From: Homoserinibacter sp. YIM 151385
GTDB lineage: Bacteria; Actinomycetota; Actinomycetes; Actinomycetales; Microbacteriaceae
Length of the DNA: 64,000 nt
Assembly: GCF_027912415.1 (NCBI RefSeq)
Contig: NZ_CP115175.1
Location: 2,666,001 to 2,730,000 of the forward strand
Direction of reading: 5' to 3'
The notes under the pieces were generated by a model. That model worked only from the letters and a program-made list of their open reading frames with translations. It did no database searches and had not been told where the DNA came from. The translations under genes were made by a program, and so were the position numbers. Each line of letters starts with the position of its first letter. The stretch's first letter is position 1. Positions 1 to 6,760 of the stretch are shown one piece after another.

Positions 1-1239
1 AGCCCCATCGGACGGCCCGCGGCCGACGACGCGGCCGAGGGCGGCCAGCTCGAGCGCCGGGCGCTCGGCGGGGGCGGCCCGAGCTCGCCCCAGCTCCTCA
101 GCCTCGACGCCGGCGCGGACGCGCTCCTCTCGGGCGCCCAGTCGCAGGAGGTCGAGTCCTCCGACATCGACGGCCTCGCGGCCTCGGCCTGCGGCGAGCC
201 CACGAGCTCCGCCTGGATCGCGGCGGGCGCCACGACGGTCGGCCGCACGAGCCTCCTCGTGCTCGACAACCCCACCGAGGTCGAGGCGACCGTCGACCTG
301 CGCATCTGGGGCGAGGCCGGCGAGGTGAGCGCGGCGGGGCTGCGCGGGATCGTCGTCGCCCCAGGCGACCGCCGCGTCCTCCCGCTCGCGGGCTTCGCGC
401 GCGACGTGGCCTCGCCGGTCCTGCACGTGCAGGCGAGCGGCGGGCAGGTCGTCCCGGTCCTCCAGCAGTCGACGCTCCGCGCCGTCGACCCCGGCGGCCT
501 CGAGGTCACGGGCGAGTCCACCGCCCCCGCGACCGAGCAGGTCATCCCCGGCATCGCGGTCGCCGCCGTCGAGTCGACGCAGCGCGCCCTCGGGCGCGAC
601 GGCTACGACGACCTCGAGACGGTCGTGCGGATCGGCGTCCCCGGCGACGAGGATGCGACCGTGCAGCTCTCGGTGCTCCCCGTCGAGGGCTCGGACGGCG
701 TCGTCGGCGACGGCGAGGGCGGCGGCGCGGGCGGCAGCGCGTCCCAGATCGAGGTCCGGGCGGGCACGACGCTCGACGTGCCGCTCGAGGAGCTCGGCTC
801 CGGCCGCTACACGGTCGCGCTCAGCTCGGACCAGCCCATCGTCGCGGGGGCCCGCTCCGCGACCGCGACCGCGGTCGCCTCGGGGGACGCCCTCGCGGCA
901 CCCGTGAGCGACTTCGCGTGGTTCCCCGCCGCGGCGCCCCTCGAGGGCCCCGTCCTCGTGACGGCGGCCGACGGCCCGGCGCCCGTGCTCGTCCTCGACA
1001 GCCGCGACGCCGAGCCCCGCACGGTCACGCTGACCGATCGCGAGACGGGCGAGGAGCAGCAGGTCGAGGTCCCGGCCGGCGGCTCGGCCATGCGCTCCCT
1101 GGCCCCGGGCGGCGGCGTCCTCCTCGCGGATGCGGACGGCATCCGCGCCTCGGTCGCGCTCGTCGGGGACGGCCGGATCGCGGCCTACGCCGTGAGCCCC
1201 GCCAACCCGGTCTCGGGGCCGATCGTCATCCGGCCCTGA
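1..1239 (+). CDS. DUF5719 family envelope protein (5' truncated)
   Basis: The reading frame is open from base 1, so the N-terminus lies outside the window and 412 residues are visible. The segment around residues 65-100 (Cys-Gly-Glu-Pro, then Ala-Gly-Ala-Thr-Thr-Val-Gly and a Leu-Asp-Asn-Pro-Thr turn) resembles the repeating beta-sandwich units of DUF5719 proteins, and a Gly/Ser linker sits near residues 235-248. No membrane segment is visible; family members usually carry one at the missing N-terminus, so an extracytoplasmic location is inferred. It converges on the metallopeptidase-family gene with only 8 bases between stops. DUF5719, the metallopeptidase-family protein, DUF3499 and manB commonly lie together in actinobacteria, which supports the call. 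The function is unknown. Confidence 0.75.
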   Translation, partial: SPIGRPAADDAAEGGQLERRALGGGGPSSPQLLSLDAGADALLSGAQSQEVESSDIDGLAASACGEPTSSAWIAAGATTVGRTSLLVLDNPTEVEATVDLRIWGEAGEVSAAGLRGIVVAPGDRRVLPLAGFARDVASPVLHVQASGGQVVPVLQQSTLRAVDPGGLEVTGESTAPATEQVIPGIAVAAVESTQRALGRDGYDDLETVVRIGVPGDEDATVQLSVLPVEGSDGVVGDGEGGGAGGSASQIEVRAGTTLDVPLEELGSGRYTVALSSDQPIVAGARSATATAVASGDALAAPVSDFAWFPAAAPLEGPVLVTAADGPAPVLVLDSRDAEPRTVTLTDRETGEEQQVEVPAGGSAMRSLAPGGGVLLADADGIRASVALVGDGRIAAYAVSPANPVSGPIVIRP

Positions 1240-1247
1240 GCCGCGGC

Positions 1248-1691
1248 TCAGAAGTGGCGGTACCGCTCCGGCGCGATGTCCCACGGGTCGCGGCCGAGGA
1301 GCTCGGCGACGGCGCGGAACACGCAGCTCTCGATGTAGGAGCGGCGGTGCCACTCGTCGTCGCGGTGCAGGTGCGCCATGCGCTCGATCGGCACGCGGTA
1401 GAGCACGACGCGGCGCTCACGGCGGCTCACCCGCCAGCGGTCGACCCCGTGCGCCGCCGGATCGCCGCCGGGGAGCCCCGCGACCTCGAAGCTCACGCCC
1501 TGCAGCTCGGCGGGCCAGATCTCGCGCACGTAGTCGGCGGCGGCGGCCACGCAGGAGTCGAAGAAGCCGGGGCGGCTCCGCAGGGAGGGGAGCTGGGGCC
1601 CCGTGACGGCCGAGCGCATCCCGCGCCCGTGCCGCTCTCGGCGCCCCGAGCGGTCGCGCACCTCGGGGCGTCGGCGCGGGGGTCGGGGCAT
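1248..1691 (-). CDS. Metallopeptidase-family (zincin-like) protein without HExxH
   Basis: This 147-residue protein has an Arg-rich N-terminal tail of about 25 residues followed by a compact domain of the PF06262-like zincin family. It is assigned by its C-terminal pattern (IESCVFRAVAELLGRDPWDI) and by its position beside DUF3499 and manB, where actinobacteria keep this family. The expected zinc-binding HExxHxxG is not present: the aligned helix reads ESCVFRAVAELLG, so peptidase activity is doubtful. The start is supported by a TAGACT hexamer (1698-1703) ending six bases before the ATG with no Shine-Dalgarno, as in a leaderless mRNA. It is divergent from DUF3499. The cellular role is unknown. 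Confidence 0.7.
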   Translation of the reverse strand: MPRPPRRRPEVRDRSGRRERHGRGMRSAVTGPQLPSLRSRPGFFDSCVAAAADYVREIWPAELQGVSFEVAGLPGGDPAAHGVDRWRVSRRERRVVLYRVPIERMAHLHRDDEWHRRSYIESCVFRAVAELLGRDPWDIAPERYRHF

Positions 1692-1697
1692 GCGCCG

Positions 1698-1703
1698 AGT
1701 CTA
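1698..1703 (-). promoter_or_regulatory. -10 box, probable leaderless promoter of the metallopeptidase-family gene
   Basis: On the minus strand TAGACT is followed by six bases and then the ATG at 1691, with no ribosome-binding site. This places the transcription start at or next to the start codon. Confidence 0.5.
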
Positions 1704-1732
1704 GGGCCGCTCGGGCTAGGCTTGCCGTCGAG

Positions 1733-1948
1733 ATGAGCGCGAGACCGTGCAGCAAGGTGGCCTGCTCCGAGCAGGCCGTGGCGACGCTGACCTACGTCTA
1801 CGCCGACTCGATGGCGGTCCTCGGGCCGCTCAGCGTCCGTCACGAACCCCACAGCTACGACCTCTGCGCCAAGCACGCCGAGCGCCTCGCCCCGCCGAAG
1901 GGGTGGAGCGTCATCCGGCACGTGATCGCGGGAGACCCGGGAAACTGA
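1733..1948 (+). CDS. DUF3499 family protein
   Basis: This 71-residue protein is of typical DUF3499 length. It has a short N-terminal MSARPCSKVACSEQAVATLT with two cysteines (Cys6, Cys11) and a second Cys-x2-His pair (YDLCAKHAERL), which together look like a small metal-binding knuckle. It lies 10 bases upstream of manB on the same strand, the conserved actinobacterial order, so the two are probably co-transcribed. A TAGGCT hexamer at 1717-1722, ten bases before the ATG, is the likely -10 box. No biochemical function is established for the family; the metal-binding reading is inferred from residue spacing. Confidence 0.85.
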   Translation: MSARPCSKVACSEQAVATLTYVYADSMAVLGPLSVRHEPHSYDLCAKHAERLAPPKGWSVIRHVIAGDPGN

Positions 1949-1958
1949 GAGGCATCAC

Positions 1959-3380
1959 ATGAGCGCCGCCGAATCGCTTCACCAGATCGTCAAGGCCTAC
2001 GACGTGCGCGGGCTGGTCGGCTCGCAGCTGACGGCGGAGGCCGTGGAGGCCCTCGCGGCCGGCTTCGTCGACGAGGTCGGGGCGTCGGGCTCCGAGGTCG
2101 TCGTCGGGCACGACATGCGCGACTCCTCGCCCGAGTTCGCGGCCGCCTTCGCCCGGGGCGCCTCGGCGCGCGGCGCGACGGTCGTCTCGATCGGCCTCTG
2201 CTCGACCGACGAGACCTACTTCGCCTCCGGACGCTACGACGCGCCCGCCGCGATGTTCACGGCGAGCCACAACCCCGCCACCTACAACGGCATCAAGTTC
2301 TCGCGCGCGGGCGCGCAGGGCATCTCGCTCGACACGGGCCTCGCCGCGATCCGCGACCGCGCCCTCGCCTATCTCGACGGCGGCATCCCGCCGGTCGCCG
2401 AGCCCGGCGCCGTCATCGAGCGCGACGTGCTCGCCGAGTACGCCGGCTACCTCCGGGAGCTCGTCGACCTCTCCGGCATCCGCCCCATCCGCATCGTCGT
2501 GGACGCGGGCAACGGCATGGGCGGGATGACGGTGCCGGCCGTCCTCGAGACCGCGGCCGGCCTCCCCGCGCTCCCCATCGAGGTGATCCCGCTCTACTTC
2601 GAGCTCGACGGCACCTTCCCGAACCACGAGGCGAACCCCCTCGAGCCCGCGAACCTCGTCGACCTCCAGCGGGCGGTCGTCGAGCACGGCGCCGATCTCG
2701 GCCTCGCCTTCGACGGCGACGCCGACCGCTGCTTCGTCGTCGACGAGCTGGGGGATGCCGTCGACCCGAGCGCGATCGCCGCGATCGTCGCGCGCCGCGA
2801 GATCCGCCGCGTGCGCGCCGCCGGCGAGACGGGCCAGATCAACGTCATCCACAACCTCCTCACCTCGCGGGCCGTCCCCGAGACGATCGAGTCGGAGGGC
2901 GCGACGCCGGTGCGCACGCGCGTCGGGCACTCGCTCATCAAGGACCGCATGCGCGAGACGGGTGCCATCTTCGGCGGGGAGCACTCCGCGCACTACTACT
3001 TCCGCGACTTCTGGGGCGCCGACAACGGCATGCTCGCGGCGCTCCACGCGCTCGCCGAGTTCGGCCATCAGGCCGAGCCGCTCTCGGTGCTGTCGAAGGC
3101 GGTCACCCCGTACCAGCTGAGCGGCGAGATCAACTCCGTCGTCGAGGACGTCCCGGCCGCGTATGCGCGCATCGTCGAGGACTTCCAGGGCGAGGGGGAG
3201 CTCGACGAGCTCGACGGCCTCACGGTGCGCGGCCGCCTCGCGGGCGACGGCGCCTGGTGGTGGTTCAACGTCCGCCCCTCGAACACGGAGCCCTTCCTCC
3301 GCCTCAACGCGGAGGGCGAGGACGCGCACGCGATGTCGATCATCCGCGACCGGGTGCTCGCGCTCATCCGCCAGGCGTAG
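1959..3380 (+). CDS. manB: Phosphomannomutase / phosphoglucomutase
   Basis: This 473-residue enzyme of the alpha-D-phosphohexomutase family interconverts mannose-6-phosphate and mannose-1-phosphate, supplying GDP-mannose for mannosylated cell-wall lipids and glycans. All family signatures are present: the phosphoserine loop TASHNPATYNGIK (about residues 107-119), the Mg-binding DGDADR (about 252-257), the sugar-binding GGEHSAHYYF (about 338-347) and the phosphate-binding RPSNTEPFLRLN near the C-terminus. The length is normal. It follows DUF3499 by 10 bases with a GAGAGG motif before the ATG, so it is likely translated from the same mRNA. Substrate preference (mannose versus glucose) cannot be settled from sequence alone. 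Confidence 0.93.
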   Translation: MSAAESLHQIVKAYDVRGLVGSQLTAEAVEALAAGFVDEVGASGSEVVVGHDMRDSSPEFAAAFARGASARGATVVSIGLCSTDETYFASGRYDAPAAMFTASHNPATYNGIKFSRAGAQGISLDTGLAAIRDRALAYLDGGIPPVAEPGAVIERDVLAEYAGYLRELVDLSGIRPIRIVVDAGNGMGGMTVPAVLETAAGLPALPIEVIPLYFELDGTFPNHEANPLEPANLVDLQRAVVEHGADLGLAFDGDADRCFVVDELGDAVDPSAIAAIVARREIRRVRAAGETGQINVIHNLLTSRAVPETIESEGATPVRTRVGHSLIKDRMRETGAIFGGEHSAHYYFRDFWGADNGMLAALHALAEFGHQAEPLSVLSKAVTPYQLSGEINSVVEDVPAAYARIVEDFQGEGELDELDGLTVRGRLAGDGAWWWFNVRPSNTEPFLRLNAEGEDAHAMSIIRDRVLALIRQA

Positions 3381-3390
3381 TCGGGCCGAC

Positions 3391-3423
3391 CGGTATCGGG
3401 GCCCCGGCCCGGTGCCGATGCCG
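3391..3423. terminator. Hairpin between manB and the RDD gene
   Basis: CGGTATCGG (3391-3399) pairs with CCGATGCCG (3415-3423) with one G-T wobble and a GC-rich loop. It sits between the convergent stops of manB and the RDD gene, so it could end transcripts from both sides. No T-run follows. Confidence 0.4.
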
Positions 3424-3440
3424 ACGTCCGCCGCCGCGGC

Positions 3441-4298
3441 TCAGCCGCGGTCGGGGAAGCCGTGCGGCAGGCCGCGCAGCGCGGGCTCCAGGCGCTCGAG
3501 GCCCCGGCGCTCGAGCTCGAGGGCCGCCGCCTCGCGCTCGCGGCGGAGCACCGCGATCCCGGCGAGCAGCAGCTCGGGCTCGACGGCCGGGATCGGCGAG
3601 ACGAAGACCGCCGCCTCCGCCGCGAGCTCCCGGGCGAGTGCCGCGCGCGTGCCCGGCGCCATGCGCGGGGCCTGCGCGAGGAACTGCGCGATGCGCCGGC
3701 TCAGCCGGGCGGGGAGCCGGGCCACGTCCGCCGTCTGCGCCCACGTCTCGAGCGGGGTCGGCATCCCGAACACCTGCGGCGGCACGCCCGCGACGCGCTC
3801 GTACTGGCTGTAGGTGCCGGCCATGAGGTCGCCGAGCCGCTTCGTGCGGCGGCCGAGGAGGCCGACGATCGCCGCGAGCCCGCCCATCGTGAAGAACAGC
3901 TCGAGGATGCCGCTCAGCGCCCGGATGAGCGCGTGCCGGAAGCCGATCGCGCCGCCGTCGTCGCGCACGATGCGCGTGCCGAGGGCGAGTCGGCCGAGGG
4001 ACTTGCCGCGCGAGGCCGTCTCGACGACCGTCGGCGCGACGACGAGCGCGAGCACGAGCACGACGATGCCGGCGATGCCGGCGATCGCCTCGTCGGCCTC
4101 GATCTGCACGAGGAGGGCCGTCATGGAGGCGATGAGCCCGATCCCGCCGCCCGCGTAGACGAGGAAGTCGATGATGGTGCCGGCGGCGCGCAGCACGAAG
4201 CCGGCGGGGCGGAGATCGAGGGCGACGGCCTCGCCCGTGAGCAGCTCGTCGTCCCAGTCGGCGTAGAGCTCGGAATCGGCGGCGAGAGGGCCGGGCAT
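3441..4298 (-). CDS. RDD family membrane protein
   Basis: This RDD-domain protein of 285 residues starts with an acidic segment followed by the RDD core: Leu-Arg-Pro-Ala-Gly-Phe-Val-Leu-Arg near residue 30, two hydrophobic helices (about 42-62 and 78-98) and the loop SRGKSLGRLALGTRIVRDDG, then a third helix (about 142-160). The C-terminal half is Ala/Arg-rich and probably cytoplasmic. An ATG three codons upstream (4307) is possible. I prefer 4298 because TTAGAT ends seven bases before it and there is no ribosome-binding site. The gene is divergent from a SpoIIM-like gene whose start is only 17 bases away; RDD and SpoIIM-like genes are regularly paired in actinobacteria. RDD proteins have been linked to transport, but its role here is unknown. 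Confidence 0.85.
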   Translation of the reverse strand: MPGPLAADSELYADWDDELLTGEAVALDLRPAGFVLRAAGTIIDFLVYAGGGIGLIASMTALLVQIEADEAIAGIAGIVVLVLALVVAPTVVETASRGKSLGRLALGTRIVRDDGGAIGFRHALIRALSGILELFFTMGGLAAIVGLLGRRTKRLGDLMAGTYSQYERVAGVPPQVFGMPTPLETWAQTADVARLPARLSRRIAQFLAQAPRMAPGTRAALARELAAEAAVFVSPIPAVEPELLLAGIAVLRREREAAALELERRGLERLEPALRGLPHGFPDRG

Positions 4299-4301
4299 GC
4301 G

Positions 4302-4315
4302 TATCATCTAAGCAG
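4302..4315. promoter_or_regulatory. Face-to-face leaderless promoters for RDD and SpoIIM-like genes
   Basis: On the plus strand TATCAT (4302-4307) ends eight bases before the SpoIIM-like ATG at 4316. On the minus strand TTAGAT (4311-4306) ends seven bases before the RDD ATG at 4298. The two -10 elements overlap, so polymerase can probably occupy only one promoter at a time. Confidence 0.45.
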
Positions 4316-5311
4316 ATGGACCTCGACGCCTACGCCGCCGCCCACGACGCGGAGTGGTCCCGTCTCGCCCGGCTCTCGGAGCGGCGCGACCTCGACGGCC
4401 GCGAGGCCGACGAGCTCATCGAGGGCTACCAGTCGGGTGCGGCGCAGCTCGCGGCCATGAAGACGACCGTCGGGGAGTCGGTGCGCGGCGACCGCCTCTC
4501 GCTCGCGCTCTCGCGGGCGCGCCTGCGCTTCACGGGCACCGGCACGAACGTCTTCCAGCGGGTGACCGAGTTCCTCGCCCTCCAGCTCCCGGCCGCGCTC
4601 TACCGCATCCGCTGGACGAGCCTCGCGGTCACGCTCGCCTTCGTCGTCGTCGCGACCCTCTACGGGATGTGGGTCGCGAGCGATCCGCGGGTGCTCGCGA
4701 CCTTCGGCTCGGACGAGCAGCTGCGTCAGTACGCGGAGGAGGACTTCCTCGGCTACTACGAGGAGAGCTCCGAGCTCGTCTTCGGCGCCCAGGTCTGGAC
4801 GAACAACGCGTGGATCGCGGCCCAGTGCGTCGCCTTCGGGATCACGGGCATCTGGGTGCCCGTCGTGCTCTGGCAGAACGCGGTCGGCGTCGGCGGCGCG
4901 GGCGGCGTCATGGCCTCCTACGACCGCCTGCCGGACTTCTTCGCCGGCATCCTCCCGCACGGCCAGCTCGAGCTGTACTCGATCTTCGTGGCGGGCGCGA
5001 CCGGCCTCATGATCTTCTGGTCGTGGGTGTCCCCGGGCGCCCGCACCCGCGCGCAGGCGCTCGCGGAGGACGGCCGCGCCTTCTTCACGCTCGTCATCGG
5101 GCTCATCATCATGCTCGGGATCTCGGGGATCATCGAGGGCGCCGTGACCCGCCAGGACTGGCCGCATCCGGTCCGCATCGGGATCGGCACCCTCGCGCTC
5201 GCCGTCGTGCTGCTCTACCAGTGGGTCCTCGGGCGCCGCGCGCACCGGGCCGGGCAGACGGGCGACCTCGAGGAGTTCGAGTCCGGCGCGCGCCGGATCG
5301 CCGCCGACTGA
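4316..5311 (+). CDS. Stage II sporulation protein M-like membrane protein
   Basis: This is a 331-residue SpoIIM/DUF95-family integral membrane protein. A soluble N-terminal helical region of about 90 residues (LDAYAAAHDAEWSRLARLSE and onward) is followed by several hydrophobic helices at roughly 105-122, 165-185, 215-240, 255-275 and 285-305. The family is named from a Bacillus engulfment protein, but homologs are widespread in non-sporulating actinobacteria, where their function is not known. Pairing with an RDD protein matches other actinobacterial genomes. No Shine-Dalgarno is visible, and a TATCAT box eight bases upstream supports translation from the 5' end of the transcript. Confidence 0.85.
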   Translation: MDLDAYAAAHDAEWSRLARLSERRDLDGREADELIEGYQSGAAQLAAMKTTVGESVRGDRLSLALSRARLRFTGTGTNVFQRVTEFLALQLPAALYRIRWTSLAVTLAFVVVATLYGMWVASDPRVLATFGSDEQLRQYAEEDFLGYYEESSELVFGAQVWTNNAWIAAQCVAFGITGIWVPVVLWQNAVGVGGAGGVMASYDRLPDFFAGILPHGQLELYSIFVAGATGLMIFWSWVSPGARTRAQALAEDGRAFFTLVIGLIIMLGISGIIEGAVTRQDWPHPVRIGIGTLALAVVLLYQWVLGRRAHRAGQTGDLEEFESGARRIAAD

Positions 5312-5340
5312 GCCGGCGCCCCGCGAGGCGAGGCCGTCGG

Positions 5341-5379
5341 GATGAGACCTTTCTCATCCTCGGACGCGCGCCGTCTCAT
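5341..5379 (+). promoter_or_regulatory. Operator-like dyad upstream of the Arg/Gly/Asp-rich exported protein
   Basis: GATGAGACCTTTCTCA at 5341-5356 contains the perfect dyad TGAGA-N4-TCTCA. The same GATGAGA-SST-TTCTCA sequence stands upstream of the histidine kinase gene, in the same orientation relative to its promoter. A further TCTCAT at 5374-5379 lies exactly 22 bases after TCTCAT at 5352-5357, the two-turn spacing typical of OmpR-family binding sites. I infer binding by the neighbouring response regulator. Confidence 0.5.
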
Positions 5380-5443
5380 GTGGGCGCGACAGACTTGGCA
5401 CGCGACGGGATGCCGGACGGCCCCGCGCACGGGAGGCCGCATC

Positions 5444-6004
5444 ATGCAGCGCACGAAGACCCTCGCCCTCGCAGGCGGCGCGACGCTCACCGCGCTCGTG
5501 CTCGCGGGCGGCCTCGTCTCCGTCGCGAACGCCCTCGCCGTCGAGGAGCGGCCCGCGGAGACGCTCGCGGTCGCGGGCGTCAGCACGGCGGCGGCGGGCT
5601 CCGCCGCCGAGGCTCCCGCGACGGCGTCGCCCGTGGTCGAGGAGTCCGCGCCGAGCGCCGATGAGCCCGTGGCGGGCGAGTCCGGGGACCCGGCGGCGGG
5701 CTCCGGCGACGGCGCGGCCGACGACGTCACCGAGGTCGTGCCGGAGAAGCCTCGGCACGTCGGGTCGGGCGAGCGACGCGGCGACCGCGACGGCGACGGC
5801 GAGCGCGACGGCAAGCGCGTCGGGAAGTGCCGCGACGGCCACACGGGCGACCGCCGCGATCGCGGCGACGAGGACCACGGCGGGCGCGGCGGCTGGGACC
5901 GCGGCGACCGTCGGGGAGACCGGGGCGGCGACTCCGGCCGCGGTGGCGACCACCGCGGCGGCGGTGGGGACCGCGGAGGATCCGGCGGAGGGTACGGCGG
6001 ATAG
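5444..6004 (+). CDS. Exported Arg/Gly/Asp-rich low-complexity protein
   Basis: This 186-residue protein has an N-terminal signal or anchor sequence (MQRTKTLALAGGATLTALVL, then Ala/Val-rich to residue 30). An acidic Ala/Pro/Glu segment follows (about 35-100), then a C-terminal half built of irregular Gly-Asp-Arg units (GDRDGDGERDGK, RGDRRGDRGGDSGRGGD) ending in Gly-Gly-Tyr-Gly-Gly. The ATG is chosen because GGGAGG (5431-5436) lies seven bases before it. The tail resembles RGG-type disordered segments and is rich in possible Ca2+- or phosphate-binding Asp/Arg; no catalytic motif is visible. It is convergent with the two-component operon and carries the same operator dyad, so it may be a target of that system. 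I do not recognise a named family. Confidence 0.65.
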   Translation: MQRTKTLALAGGATLTALVLAGGLVSVANALAVEERPAETLAVAGVSTAAAGSAAEAPATASPVVEESAPSADEPVAGESGDPAAGSGDGAADDVTEVVPEKPRHVGSGERRGDRDGDGERDGKRVGKCRDGHTGDRRDRGDEDHGGRGGWDRGDRRGDRGGDSGRGGDHRGGGGDRGGSGGGYGG

Positions 6005-6022
6005 CGGCCGGCCCCGGCCCAC

Positions 6023-6070
6023 GCGACGGCGTCGGCTCCGAGACCCGGGGGTCCGGAGCGACGCCGTCGC
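6023..6070. terminator. Bidirectional terminator hairpin
   Basis: A long stem is formed by bases 6023-6040 and 6054-6070 (GCGACGGCGTCG pairing with CGACGCCGTCGC, continuing through CTCCG/CGGAG with one bulged base). It lies between the convergent exported-protein gene and response regulator gene and could serve both. Confidence 0.6.
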
Positions 6071-6085
6071 CATGTCGGCGGCGGC

Positions 6086-6760
6086 TCAGCCCGGCGCCGG
6101 CGTGACCAGGCGGTATCCCATCCCGCGCACCGTCGCGATCCGCTCGCTCCCGATCTTCCGGCGCAGGTAGCGCACGTACACCTCGACGACGTTGGAGGCG
6201 GGGTCGAAGTCGAGCGCCCAGACGCGGCTCAGCAGCTGCTCGCGGCTCAGCACCTGGTCGGGGTTGCGGAGGAACTGCTCGGCGAGCGCGAACTCCCGCG
6301 CCGAGAGGTCGACGAGGCGTCCCGCCACGACGAGGCGGCGGGCGCGGTAGTCGAGCTCGAGGTCGTCGACCACGAGGGAGGCCGGCGAGGAGGCGATGCG
6401 CGAGTCGCCGAGGCGCGCGCGGATGCGCACGAGCAGCTCGTCGAAGCGGAAGGGCTTCGGCATGTAGTCGTTGGCGCCCTCCTCGAAGCCGGCCACGGTG
6501 TCCTCCGCGGAGTCGCGCGCCGTGAGGATGATGACCGGGAGCGCGCTGCCCCGGGCACGGAGCCGGCGCAGCACCTCGAACCCGTCGAGGGCGGGGAGGC
6601 CGATGTCGAGCACCATGAGGTCGGCGCGGCCCGAGCCGGCCGCCTCGAGTGCGGCGGGCCCGGTCGCGGCGATCTCGACCGTGCAGCCGGCGGCCTCGAG
6701 CCCGCTCGCCACGAAGCTCGTGATCCGCGGCTCGTCCTCAGCGAGCAGGATGTGCGGCAT
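6086..6760 (-). CDS. OmpR/PhoB-family response regulator
   Basis: This 224-residue two-domain regulator has a receiver domain (residues 1-115) with the acidic pocket Glu8-Asp9, phosphoacceptor Asp52 in MVLDIGLP, Thr in ILTARD and the conserved Lys in MPKPF. The C-terminal winged helix (about 128-222) carries the usual recognition region ASNVVEVYVRYLRRKIG and the RGMGYRL hairpin. It starts inside the 3' end of the kinase gene (23-base overlap), so the two are translationally coupled. The expected targets are its own operon and the neighbouring exported-protein gene, both carrying the GATGAGA-N3-TTCTCA dyad. The signal sensed is unknown. Confidence 0.9.
   Translation of the reverse strand: MPHILLAEDEPRITSFVASGLEAAGCTVEIAATGPAALEAAGSGRADLMVLDIGLPALDGFEVLRRLRARGSALPVIILTARDSAEDTVAGFEEGANDYMPKPFRFDELLVRIRARLGDSRIASSPASLVVDDLELDYRARRLVVAGRLVDLSAREFALAEQFLRNPDQVLSREQLLSRVWALDFDPASNVVEVYVRYLRRKIGSERIATVRGMGYRLVTPAPG

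Noticed and set aside
5760-6000. The Gly-Asp-Arg coding repeats as a CRISPR-like or tandem DNA array
   Set aside because: The units are irregular in length and sequence and lie in frame inside a gene with a signal peptide and a ribosome-binding site.
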